Of a stretch of 64,000 nucleotides of DNA, positions 1-38,712 are shown piece by piece (position 1 is the stretch's first letter; each line of letters starts with the position of its first letter). Source of the DNA: Macrocystis pyrifera. Its lineage: Eukaryota; Sar; Phaeophyceae; Laminariales; Laminariaceae. The stretch lies in assembly GCA_031763025.1 (NCBI GenBank), contig JASSKH010000028.1, positions 3,404,981 through 3,468,980 of the forward strand, given 5' to 3'. The notes below the pieces were generated by a model. That model saw nothing but the letters and a program-made list of their open reading frames with translations. It searched no databases and was not told the origin of the DNA. A program made the position numbers and the translations under genes.

Positions 1-64
1 CACAAGCAGGGAAGACGATGAAAAACGCAGGATCTCAGAAAAAAGTACGAAAATGCGGGGGATT

Positions 65-118
65 AGAGCTGCATAAAAATTGATTCGCGGAGAAAGCGTG
101 AGTCAACAACATTCATTT
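65..118 (+). repeat. SINE1 internal fragment
   Basis: A short stretch resembles the middle of the SINE1 family (compare 8510-8570): the TGCATAAAAA box followed by GCGGA, GCGTGAG and ACATTCAT. Neither the tRNA-like head nor the A-rich tail is present. I take it as a relic truncated next to the foldback that starts at about 119. Bases 1-64 hold nothing I recognise. Confidence 0.4.
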
Positions 119-371
119 TATAAAAGGCGTAATACGCAGCTTGCAAAGTTGAGTATCAACTATTTAATCAGTCGAACTCACAGCTGACGTATTTTATAAG
201 ACTCTGATACTAATAGAGTATCAACTATTTAATCAGTGAGTATCAACTATTTAATCAGTCGAACTCACAGCTGACGTATTTTATAAGGCTCTGATGACCA
301 GAGCCTTATAAAATACGTCAGCTGTGAGTTCGACTGATTAAATAGTTGATACTCAACTTTGCAAGCTGCGA
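119..371. repeat. Foldback element with 56-bp perfect hairpin
   Basis: Bases 238-293 and 299-354 are perfect inverted repeats of 56 bp around a 5-base loop (ATGAC). The right arm runs on to 370 and matches in inverse the outer arm at 135-204, so the arm beginning GCAGCTTGCAAAGTTGAG occurs twice in direct and once in inverted orientation, with a partial third direct piece at 216-236. A single direct arm recurs at 6840-6898. This is the architecture of a foldback or MITE-like element with an internal duplication. No coding sequence is present. Confidence 0.8.
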
Positions 372-439
372 AATCATCGAACAGTGAGAATGCTGAACCC
401 TGTGCGAGATAAAAATGAAGACACGCACCGAGAGGGGAA

Positions 440-770
440 AGAAAGGGACGACAACTGCTGTTGTTGTTTTCTTCACATTAAACCGTTCTTTCTACGCGTC
501 GACATCCAGCACATGAACCAGTGTCCGTGCCGATTCTTCAAACCTAGAGAGATACAAGTTCTGTGGTCACAAAGCTACGCCACAGAGATACTACGTTGCC
601 ACGTATGTAATGCAATGCCATGTCATCATACTGCGTACGACAGGCACGACATACACATTCCATGACCTAGAGAAACAAAAACGAAACAAAGAGAAAAAAC
701 AAAAACAAAAACAAAGACAATTCGAAAGAGAAAAGAAACAAAAAAAGAAACTAAAATATACCTGGTATAT
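440..770 (+). repeat. Repeat R2, A-rich-tailed dispersed element
   Basis: This element begins near TTCTTCACATTAAACC, contains the CGTCGACATCCAGCA block and the TACGCCACAGAGATA block, and ends in an A-rich stretch (670-755). Related copies lie at 6326-6680, 12190-12540, 10690-10935 (inverted) and 10060-10175 (inverted), with a fragment at 23170-23215. The A-rich 3' end points to retroposition. Read in reverse, GGTTTGAAGAATCGG resembles a B box, but I cannot assign a parent RNA. Confidence 0.65.
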
Positions 771-832
771 GTATATACTTCAGTATAGCAGCAAACCATC
801 GTACCCCCACGTAGGGGACGTGGCAGACACTT

Positions 833-1825
833 GAAAAGAACGAGCTGGAAAAAAAAGAAAAAGAAGAAAACACCACTTTTTTTTTTTTTTGTTTTTTGTT
901 TTTTTCATCCATCACTTTTACTTCCCAGCTCACTCGTACGAGGTTTTACCCTCGACGATCTTCTGGACAAGCCGTGGTCACAGGTGTCGTCCCTTCTCCC
1001 CCCCGGTACGTGCCTTTATTTTTTGTCGCGCATAGGGTTCAGCATTCCCACTGCTCGTCGATTTTCATCGAATGTAGCCAACTCACGCTTTCGCGCTTTC
1101 CGCTTATCAATTTTTTATGCAAGAAAAAGCCCCTATGAGCATGCACTCGGTGGGACTTGAACCCACGAAATTGATCTTGACAGGCACGCGGACCACCTAC
1201 CAAGCCACCGGGGACGCCGAACCCCCGTTACTAGTCGTCAACAGAGTAAGACTAAGAACCAAGGTAAAAATAACAGTCAAACCAAACAAAGCACAAGGCA
1301 TGCTCCAGGTAGCGGCAGCAGTTTATGGTACGAGTAGCACAGCCAGGGTCTCCCTGCTGGCCCGCCTGGTACCTTGCTACACTGTCTGCCACCATCGTCC
1401 AGCGTTCGTCAACTATGCCCAGCCCCTCGGCGTCAGACAGTACGAAACAAGCAGAGCAGGCTCGTCATCCACCCCCGCCACACGACTCCTTCAATAAGGC
1501 TTATCAATCGGAGAAAGGAAGAGAAATGAAAATCACATAGGGTCACCGCAAAGAAGACAATAAAATGAAATAAAAATAAACAAAAACAACAGGAAGACAA
1601 AGGAAGACCACGTTCGAACCAGCTGCACCAGTTGGTGGTACGAGTAGTATAGGCATGTTCTACTTCTTAGTCTGCCCGGTACCTGGCTACCCTATCTGCC
1701 ATCTCCTTCCTACTTTCGTCCACTGCAGTTTCCCTGCTACTCTCTCTTCCCCCCCCCCCTCTCCGCATTCCCTTGGTCGGGTTTTTTGCTACTCCTCTTG
1801 TGTTGCCCCTCCTCCCCCCATTCCC
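833..1825. repeat. Repeat R4, copy 1, interrupted by a SINE1
   Basis: Bases 833-866 and 1222-1825 together match 12876-13500, where the sequence runs without interruption from AAAGAACGAGCTGG to the C-rich end. Here SINE1 (867-1220) splits it. The right part shares the blocks around CAGGTAGCGGCAGCAG, CAACTATGCC and CCTTCAATAAGGCTTATC with copy 2. The family has no open frame shared by both copies, and its class is unknown. Confidence 0.65.
867..1220 (-). mobile_element. SINE1 copy, tRNA-derived
   Basis: On the minus strand the element starts with the tRNA-like head (1140-1220), in which an A box (GGCTTGGTAGG) and a B box within a 5-bp T-stem (GTGGG TTCAAGT CCCAC) are visible. It ends with a long A-tract (poly-T at 878-901 on the + strand). 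The body matches copies at 4602, 8412, 8897, 12553 and 18745. The acceptor stem does not pair, so this is a SINE and not a functional tRNA. Confidence 0.85.
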
Positions 1826-1827
1826 CT

Positions 1828-1912
1828 GTGACCACGGCTCGTCCAGAAGATTGCTGAGGGTAAACCTTTTCTACCGGGTACAGTGAAAGTGATGATGAAA
1901 AATAATGAAAAG
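1828..1912 (+). repeat. SINE1 3'-end fragment
   Basis: The CCTGTGACCACGGCT block, GTCCAGAAGAT, GAGGGTAAACC and the AGTGAAAGTGATGA end match the last 90 bp of the full copy at 8412-8745 in the same orientation. The tRNA head is missing. Confidence 0.6.
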
Positions 1913-1954
1913 GGAAGGGTTTTGAACAGCAGCAGCAGTCGCGGGTGGGTGTTA

Positions 1955-2255
1955 CAAGGATTACCCTGGGCTGGGTAGTACGTACCTGGTAGTAATCAAT
2001 CGATCTTTTACCCGTATAGCTCAGTAGATAACACCTGCACATTTTCGCATTTATTTGACGTCGTCCAGGTCACGGTTTCGAACCTCACTTTTACAGGAGG
2101 AGGAGAAATGAGAAACACTTTTCGCTGGTTCCCCAGGTAATGAAACGAAGCGGGTAGGTCAGCGTACAGACGTATACGGTTCCGACGCCCCGAAGATCCT
2201 GCCGTTCAGAGGGGGGAAAGGAATACCCTGGGCTGGGTAATCGATCGATATTTTC
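1955..2255 (+). mobile_element. SINE2 copy, tRNA-derived
   Basis: A tRNA-like head contains TAGCTCAGTAGATAAC (A box) at about 2017 and GGTTTCGAACC (B box) at about 2072. It is followed by a tail (TTCCCCAGGTAATGAAACGAAG, GACGCCCCGAAGATCC) shared with 20966-21240. The motif ATTACCCTGGGCTGG occurs on both sides (1960 and 2225) and also at 20970, 21237. A short insertion with TACCTGGTA sits at 1980-1996 and is missing from the sister copies. Confidence 0.7.
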
Positions 2256-2670
2256 GACAGACAGGGGGTAAAATATAGGGGCCGACAAAAATCCCGACAT
2301 CCCACTCCCCACTCACTACTCATTTTCGACAGACAGGGGGAGGGGCATTATAAAACCAAGTAAAATAAAAATGTGAAGTTTTTTTTTTTTTTGGAAGTTC
2401 GTCCATCAATCCCAACGCTCTCTTTGGTTTGTTTTTCATTTTGACGCCGGGAAGGAGTGCAAGTCGTTTCCTCTTTTCGTCGAGCACCCCTTGGAAGTCT
2501 TGCACCTACCAGTAGGCCGGCCTTGCCTTCAAAAATGCCTTTTTCCGAATTTCCAAAGGGAGGGGTGTTGCGATTACTCACTGTTTGTTGATAGTACGTA
2601 CGTACGTACTTACGTATAGAAGGACGTTAGTTTATACACGTACATTTAATACTTAGTATTAGACCCTAGT
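2256..2670. other. No feature recognised
   Basis: The stretch holds a T-run (2379-2392) and a GTACGTACGTAC run near 2595. I see no gene. Short frames on the minus strand lack any recognisable domain. Confidence 0.4.
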
Positions 2671-2740
2671 ACCGCAATCCCGTTTTGGGGACAAATCACT
2701 TGGAATTAGAATGGTTTGTCCCCAAATCGGGACTGCGGTT
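2671..2740. repeat. Mini-hairpin family H, copy 1
   Basis: A 70-bp imperfect palindrome: the left arm contains CCCGTTTTGGGGACAAAT and the right arm TTGTCCCCAAATCGGGACTG, with a spacer around AATTAGAATGG. Sister copies at 22053-22123 and 58353-58422 keep the arms, and half a copy lies at 59227-59270. The size and stem-only structure suit a very short non-autonomous DNA element. Confidence 0.7.
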
Positions 2741-2744
2741 CAGA

Positions 2745-3300
2745 AGAAATTAAGGCACGCCGCAGGCGAAAAAAAATGAGATAGGCAAAAAGATAGTCCT
2801 TAATTTGCCTTAAACGTGCCTATCTATTTAAGGCATTTATTTGCCGTAAAAACATGCCTTGAGACGTGCCTGAAACCTTGTCGGCGCCCCCAAGAAAAAA
2901 TCTATAATAGTTTCAAGTAGTTTTGTGTGAAAAAATAGAGATCCGCAAAAAGATATGTGACGTACCTTAATCTGCCTCTAACGTGCCTATTATACCTATT
3001 TAAGGCACATTTGCCTTGAAAAACGCCTCGAGACATGCCAGAAAACTTTGCGGCGCCTCAAGACAAGTCCTATACTAATTTCAAGTATTTTTTGTGCGAA
3101 TGGGCAAAATACGTGAAAAAATGCCTGAAACTTGTGACAGCGCCCCAACGCAAATCGTAGACTAAGTTTAAGTAGTTTGGTTTCAAGTGGTAAAATGCCT
3201 GAAAAAATGCCTGAAACCTGTTCACTGCCGTAAGGAAAAATCTTGTTCTAAAATCAAGTAGTTTGCTTGCGAGAGGTAGAATGCCTGAAAGAATGCATGT
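2745..3300. repeat. Degenerate tandem repeat
   Basis: The blocks TTTCAAGTAGTTT, TGCCTGAAACCTTG, GGCGCC and TTTAAGGCA recur at about 2820, 2900, 3010, 3080, 3190 and 3260 with uneven spacing of about 80-170 bp. Units are strongly diverged and frameshifted relative to one another. I take it as an old minisatellite-like array. Confidence 0.55.
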
Positions 3301-4600
3301 AAACGTACGTACGAGGAGGGTACTTGGCTGCGTGGTCACAACGTAGATAACACACACATAATAATGCGTCGTTACGTAGTGACAATATTAATATAATACC
3401 TGGTATGTATTTTATGAAGGCAAAACTTGCAGCAAACAACTAACGCCATGAAGAAAGCTACGTTGTTGCTCAAAAGGGGGGGCTGTGAGCACGAATAAGC
3501 GAAGATAGATAGATGTCAGGAGACAGCATTTTCACCCGTTGAAAGACAGCAACTAACTTGTGCCTTGACAAGCCTTGACTGACACCCACAACTACTAGGT
3601 TTTAGCGTGGAACCCTCGGCCCTACACCCTTGACAGCGCAAGTTTTGCCTTGCTCCATGTGTCTCCTGACATCTTTGCGAACAAGGGCTGTGTGGTGGAC
3701 GGGCTGCGGGGACCCTACAAAAAATGTATCCCTTTTCCCCTGATTTTGGGAGTTCCCGGCTAGCGGCGTTATTTTTTTAAGCCTATAAATTGTGTGAAAA
3801 AAAGCGTGCAAGATAGGCACGAAAACAGTAGCAGTTCAGGCATTCCTGTTTCAGAAACAGCGGTAGTAGTTCAGGCACATTTTTTCAGGCATGGGCGTAC
3901 GTACGTACCTGGTATGAATACACAGGCTGCTGTCGTATGTGACATACACTTATCGTATCGTTTCTCATGTTGTTGGTTGGTCTTTTCCGTGTCGGATTCG
4001 CTTCTTTCATCAGTTTTCTTTTGTCTTTCTTGTCCGAAAGTACAGCAGCAGTAGACAAACCAGAAACCTGACACATATCGCAGGGATATACGAACATGTA
4101 TAAGAACAATGAAACTCTAGAGCAGGTTGAGACCGCTGTCGACCGTCGACTACTTGTGCACCGTAGTGACACACTAAATCAACAAAACAAACGCGTGTAT
4201 TGTAGAGAGGTCCGCCGTCGGAGTCTGGCGAGTCGGGCACACACGCATCTGATATCAGCAATACTCACGAGAGGTAGCGCCAAGGAAAGCGTTGTTTCTG
4301 TTGGGGGCATCTTCTTCTTCCGTTGCTCGTTGTAAAAAACTGCTGTGCGACGCTTTCTGTCCCTCAGGTGGTGGTATCTGATTTGTCGAGATCTGCCCAG
4401 CGCAACGAGCGGTGAGCTCAGGCTGTCGTCGGGCATGACGATAGCAGGAGATAGGTCGATATCTTGACCGCGATACTATATCGTGGTATTCAGTTGTTAT
4501 TTTGGACCTTCCTTTTATTTCCGCGATGACAACTATTTTTTTCGATAATAAATCAAGAGTAAATGATACGGCAGGCATCCGATATCTCTCGCTTTTTACT

Positions 4601-4601
<1 letters not shown>
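3301..4601. other. No gene recognised
   Basis: Short overlapping frames occur on both strands, but none shows a domain, consistent codon bias or splice-supported continuation. Two TACCTGGTA palindromes (3397, 3906) lie here, one after a GTACGTAC run. No repeat copy was matched within the window. Confidence 0.4.
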
Positions 4602-4631
<30 letters not shown>

Positions 4632-4945
4632 GTCCATCACTTTTACTTCCCAGCCCACTCGTAGGAGGTTTTACCCTCGACGATCTTCTGGACAAGCCGT
4701 GGTCACAGGTGTCGTCCCTTCTCCCCCCCGGTACGTGCCTTTAGTTTTTGTCGCGCATAGGGTTCAGCATTCCCACTGCTCGTCGATTTTCATCGAATGT
4801 AGCCAACTCACGCTTTCGCGCTTTCCGCTTATCAATTTTTTATGCAAGAAAAAGTCCCTATGAGCATGCACTCGGTGGGACTTGAACCCACGAAATTGAT
4901 CTTGACAGGCACGCAGACCACCTACCAAGCCACCGGGGACGCCGA
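4602..4945 (-). mobile_element. SINE1 copy, near full length
   Basis: This copy is almost identical to the copies at 867 and 8897. The + strand begins with a poly-T run of about 30 bases (the A-tail on the element's strand), then the CATCACTTTTACTTCCCAGC block, and ends with the tRNA-like head up to GGGGACGCCG at 4945. High identity to the other copies suggests fairly recent spread of the family. Confidence 0.85.
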
Positions 4946-6150
4946 TAGAAGATTCAGATTGAGCGTTGTACTGGCACATACTTGTATAGATGTATAACAC
5001 TCACTTTGGACGGAAATTTAAGGTCCGTTCAGGTATTGATATTTATGTGCGAATGGTGCTTAAATTTGCATTGTATGATATATACCTAGTATAGTATATA
5101 CCACATGACTCGACCTACGCGTATATTGTGCAGCTGCATTCTGCACAAAAAACTGTGCGGGGTGCGGGTCTTACAGGTCAAGGCGAGTCTTTCGGCCCGC
5201 CGAGCGTTTGTTGGAAAAACGCCACCAAAACACGCGGCGGAGCCGCGTGACTGCCCCTGCCGACCTCGAGCCCCCCAAAGAGCCCCCCAAGATTGGGGTT
5301 CGGGTTCGGGATAGGGTTCGGGTTAGGTCAGGCCTGGGGTCGGGTTGGTCTGGGTCCACGTGCAAGGTTGAAATTGACGACACAGGCCATGAACAAAGTT
5401 TTGCAGGGTGCAGAGCTGCATATAGCGCACGCCCTGGTATATATACGCGTGATATTTATGCAGAGAAATCTAAAAGGAGTATGTATGTACATACATTTGA
5501 AATGTGCCAGGTGTATCATGAATAATAATAGGTGTACAGCAGTCGTAAATATGTGTGTGAGTCCCAACGAGATTCAAGTACTACTACTACTATACGTCCG
5601 AGTAACTGCAGCATGACATATATATATGTGCTGTAAATAGGTGGAGGAAGTATAAAGGTAACGGGTATAATATCGCACCACAATTTTCTCTTGCTGCTTT
5701 GCGGGGTGCCGTCTGTAGACTGTACGATAGTAGGCCCATGCACTCTTCGAGGCGACCGAAGAGATCACGCACAGCAATAAGCCCTCGACGCATTTTCCCT
5801 TTTACAGGCGAGCACTCACAATTTAGGAGCACACCTCTTTACACTCTGTTCCCGAAACTTAAACAGCAGTAAAGTGCGAAAAAAACGTAATAATACGTAT
5901 GGGAATATGGGAATGGGAATGGGAATATGGGACGAATGGGGAACTGCTCCGCTGTATACTTCTGTAACCTGTAACTCTTCTCTGTGTGACCTGCTGTCAG
6001 GGGAAAGATTTGGGGAGATACCTGGTACCAAACATACATGTCCGATTTTACCCGATTTCCCTTCACCACCATAAATAAACATCGACAACGTATAGACGCT
6101 CAAAATATTATCGACGTACGTATGATGTTTTGCTTGCTGATGATATATTT
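4946..6150. other. No gene; telomere-like patch and simple sequence
   Basis: Bases 5292-5355 are rich in GGGTTCGGGTTAGG-like steps, resembling a decayed interstitial telomere-type or G-rich array. A GGGAATGGGAAT tract lies at 5898-5930. The open frames 5105-5616 run through this biased sequence and show no domain. Confidence 0.4.
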
Positions 6151-6154
6151 TAAT

Positions 6155-6812
6155 CAATCATCACTTTTACTTCCCAGCCTAACTCGTAGGAGGTTTTATC
6201 CTCAGCGATCTTCTGGACAAGCCGTGGTCACAGCTGTCGTCGCTTCTCCCCCCCGGTACGTGTCTTTGTTTTTGGTCGCGCATAGGGTTCAGCATTCCCT
6301 CTGCTCATCGATTTTCATCGAATGTGTGTGTGTGTGTGTTCTTCACATTAAACCGTTCTTCTACTCGTCGACATCCAGCAAGCCCAGTGTCCGTGCTGAT
6401 TCTTTACCCTAGAAAGATACGAGCTCTGTGGTCACAGACTACGACACAGAGATAACACACCGTAATGCATTAATAGCCTACGTAATACCATGCCTTCGCA
6501 CTAGGTGCGGCCGACACAACATACCATACATACGCCAGCAACCAAAATACACCATAAAGAAAGAGAAGCAACGAAAAAACCAAACCGAAAAAGAACAAGA
6601 AAAAGAAAAAGAAAAGGAGAAGAATCCCAAATAAATAAATAAAATGGGAAGCCAAAGCTCAGACACATACATACTTACCTAACTCACGCTCTCGCGATCA
6701 TTTTTTTATATGCAAGAAAGAGTCACGAGCATGCACTCGGTGAGACTTGAACCCACGAAAAGAAATTGATCTTTTGATAGGCGCGCGGACCACCTACCAA
6801 GCCACCGGGTAT
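6155..6812 (-). mobile_element. SINE1 copy split by an R2 insertion
   Basis: The SINE1 3' half (6155-6325) and its tRNA-like head (6680-6812) are in order and orientation, but they are separated by about 355 bp that match repeat R2. In intact copies CATCGAATGTAGC runs directly into AACTCACGCT. Here it breaks after CATCGAATG and resumes at CTAACTCACG. The SINE is therefore older than this R2 insertion. Confidence 0.75.
6326..6680 (+). mobile_element. R2 copy nested in SINE1
   Basis: The insert starts with a TG repeat followed by TTCTTCACATTAAACC and continues through the same conserved blocks as 440-770. It ends in an A-rich tail (6555-6645) with AATAAATAAATAAA. It interrupts a SINE1 copy, which defines both boundaries to within a few bases. 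Confidence 0.7.
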
Positions 6813-6839
6813 ACGCACGTATAAATATTTGTAGTATTA

Positions 6840-6898
6840 CGCAGCTTGCAAAGTTGAGTATCAACTATTTAATCAGTCGAACTCACAGCTGACGTATT
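6840..6898 (+). repeat. Single arm of the foldback at 119-371
   Basis: ACGCAGCTTGCAAAGTTGAG through CAGCTGACGTATTT repeats the outer arm of the element at 135-204. No inverted partner is nearby, so this is a solo arm. The sequence from 6899 to 7420 contains nothing else I can name. Confidence 0.7.
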
Positions 6899-7420
6899 TC
6901 AAAATTTATAAAATACAAATAAAAGCTTTCGTGGATACTATAATAATATTATCAATGCTGTTGTTAATGGTATTATCTGCCCGACCACCAGTCTTTGATA
7001 CGTACCGTACGTATTTGTATACTCGTGCGTACCGTCGGCTTCTTCTCCTTCGTCTTTCGTTGACAGCACCAGTGGCGAAGAAACCAGCTGCTCCACAAAA
7101 AATACACTCTAGGTAGAATATGTATCTGGCACCAGGTACGTGCTGGGAGGCTATCTTCTGACCACCACGGGCTATGCTAACTAATATCTGATACGTACGG
7201 TTAGGTGGGAAGCGTCGTGCTTCCCGGCCGAATTTTGTTTGTTTCATGGTCTTTTTGGATTTTCTATTAATAGGGCCTGGGGCTCCAGCACCTTGGTGTA
7301 CGGACTGACTTGAGAGTTGATATTGTGACAACACACAACTACACTGAAGAACAATACAACGAAATTATGTCTGACATTTGACTATTATTAATAAAACGGC
7401 CCGACAAAAACAACCACAAC

Positions 7421-7421
7421 C

Positions 7422-7472
<51 letters not shown>
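7421..7472. repeat. (CTG)n microsatellite
   Basis: About 16 to 17 GCT/CTG units run uninterrupted, giving poly-Ala, poly-Ser or poly-Leu in the overlapping frames. It lies 390 bp upstream of the kinase start codon. No gene model uses it. Confidence 0.85.
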
Positions 7473-7473
<1 letters not shown>

Positions 7474-7778
7474 TGGTAAAACACGGCTCGGGTAAAAACC
7501 AAGCATAAATATACGTACCTACCTTCCTTTCTTTGGAACAAGACGCACCGCAACACGTACCTTCGGCTTGTGGACCTGCCCGCTGGTCGCCCGTCCTCGG
7601 AACTAACGCTCCCCTTCTACCTACCCGCGTCCCCACGCGACCACACTGGTTGCTCACGCTCGGCCCAACGATACAGCAGATACTTTACAGCGCTTTTTTT
7701 CTGCGGCAGGGTATTCTTTCTTCTCCGCTGCTGCCCTGCTGCACGACTTCTCTTCTGCTGCATCTTGTGGTATATACG

Positions 7779-7801
7779 TACCAGGTACCTATTACCTGGT
7801 A
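7779..7801. promoter_or_regulatory. Paired TACCWGGTA palindromes before the kinase start
   Basis: TACCAGGTA (7779-7787) and TACCTGGTA (7793-7801) lie 14 bp apart, centred about 70 bp upstream of the ATG at 7861. The same 9-mer is scattered through the window, so a regulatory role is only a possibility. The tight pair at this distance from a gene start is what makes it worth recording. No TATA box is clear. Confidence 0.25.
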
Positions 7802-7860
7802 TACATACATAATAACTACAAGTACTGCCGCCACTACTACTGTGGCCAACATATAGTTGT

Positions 7861-36874
<29,014 letters not shown>

Positions 36875-38535
36875 TAGTATAATGGCTGAAGCTTAGGTTG
36901 TTCTTTGTCAGACCATTAGAAGTGTCGCGTGGTTACAAAGCGTGTCGTCAATCCACTAAACGCAGAACCATCGTGGCTTGTTGGCCTTGCATGGCTCCTT
37001 CACAATCAGCTGGGTGCACTAGGTACTGTCTGCTCGTCCGGCCCGGCCTCTCTACTGCTAGGAAAACCCACGCTGTGTATATAGTAGTGGCATACTCAAA
37101 TCTATCTCGCAAGGCGCTCCGCCCGTCCCAGACTCTGATGCTCTGGACCGTTACCTCTCTGTTCGCCGCTGCTGTGTGTCCAGGGTGTGCACGATTTGCG
37201 CCAGAGAGAAAGGCCGGTCAAAAGTGCGAGGAACCCGCGAGCCTACGCCCTTGAAACGAACGCGTTCAACCCCTTGGAACGAGCTCCGCTGTAACTTATG
37301 AGATCCGCGGCGGCGACCGGTCGGACCCGTTCCCGCGGTAATCGTGCCAGCTGCCCGTGTTTTGCTGCTGTGGGGCTGTTGGCGCTGTCTGTTCTGTCGG
37401 GATGCTTACGAAACATTTGTGTTGCGCTGATTGAGATGGAGCAGGACGAACAGCTAACTGTTGCGTAGGCTCCAGGCTGTGTGGGCCTGTTGTAGGCTAG
37501 CGACAAGTACAGCTCACAGCAAAACTCGTTAGTACTCCCCCCCCCCCCGCGTAGCAACGTCTGCCTGGTCGGTGGAAACCCGACGTGCTCCGTACCGGCA
37601 TTATAGGGATGCGAGGGTCTATGTTTGTACGACTACGGCCATGCATGATATCGAATCCTCCCCCGCTCCCGCGACCTCTTTTATGCAGTCAAGGTAGCGC
37701 TGCAGGGACACAGGGCTCAATGGTGTCTAGCAAAGATGAAGGGTTGACTCAGGTGTCAGGCATGACCTTTAGACGGTAGACAAAAGAAGGTGGTCCTGGT
37801 GCCCGCGTGTGTTCATTGTCGCGCACGGGTGCACGGAGCAGGGCGGCGTATCGTGCCGTGTTGTGTTGCCTCTGGATTTCCTGCAAGGCCCTCCACCGTG
37901 AGGCTATCCCACGAATTTTCGCCCAAGTTGCCCTATATCTAGACGAAAATATGTTTCCGTCTGTTTGGAAAACCTATACCGTGCCTAGAATCAAAGGAAG
38001 GGGGTGACGTATTTCGAGACTATAACATGCTGGAGACGTTGCATACGTAAAATATGAACTAGGCGTTGCATAGGTTGCGTGCGCCCTTCATTTGCATGTG
38101 CAGTTTTTCTACGTTTTTGTCACGTCTAGTATCAATCGGTATTCTCCTACCAGCATGGCAAAGGCACGCGGTTTGTTTTCTAGTTGATGTTTTTGTGGTT
38201 TTGAGAAAATTACCCTCGCGCACCTCGTCTGAAGACATAGACATAGCATAATCCATGATTTTGATTGGGGAGAAGGGATTGCATGTTTGTACGTTTGAAT
38301 GGGGGTCGTTGGCGCGAGGCATATATATATCCTGTAGGTTGGTGGCTTCAATGTCGCCTGTAGGCCACCCTCTTACTCATAGTTGGCTGCGTTAGTGGGC
38401 GTGTCTTACTCGGATAGCAAGACAGCTCAGTAATATAGTTTAGACTTGTCGTGATGACAACAAACGCACTCCCTTTTGCGGTGCTGCCCTGCCGCCTCTT
38501 TCTTGGAGAAAGGTTTTAACGAGTCAGGAGCACGC
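36875..38535. other. Intergenic; R6 copy 2 at 37551-37690
   Basis: No gene is seen downstream of the kinase tail. Bases 37551-37690 repeat the R6 blocks (CTGCCTGGTCGGTGG, ACGTGCTCCGT, GACTACGGCCATGCAT), preceded by a C-run. Any kinase poly(A) site should lie here, but I cannot pick one out. Confidence 0.5.
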
Positions 38536-38712
38536 TTAGAAATTTCTTATTCTATGGATGGGCGTGTCACAGTATTGTTTTTGGGCGTCAGGAAACTGAT
38601 TAGAAATTTCCTATTCCATGGGTGAGGGTGGCACAGTATTGGTTTTTGGGCGTCAAGAAACTGCTCAAAATTTTCGTAATCTATACTATATGAATGGGCG
38701 TGATAGCTCAGG
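38536..38712 (+). repeat. 64-bp tandem repeat, 2.7 copies
   Basis: TTAGAAATTTCTTATTC, GGGCGTGTCACAGTATTG and TTTTTGGGCGTCAGGAAACTG recur at 38536, 38600 and 38664 with an exact 64-bp period and a few substitutions. Confidence 0.8.

Noticed and set aside
831-1160. Open frames sharing LTRTRFYPRRSSGQAVVTG and similar peptides at five sites
   Set aside because: These recurring peptides are simply the same SINE1 body read in frame at each copy.
2009-2085. tRNA gene with TAGCTCAG A box
   Set aside because: The spacing between boxes and the lack of acceptor pairing, plus the shared 3' tail in several copies, make it SINE2.
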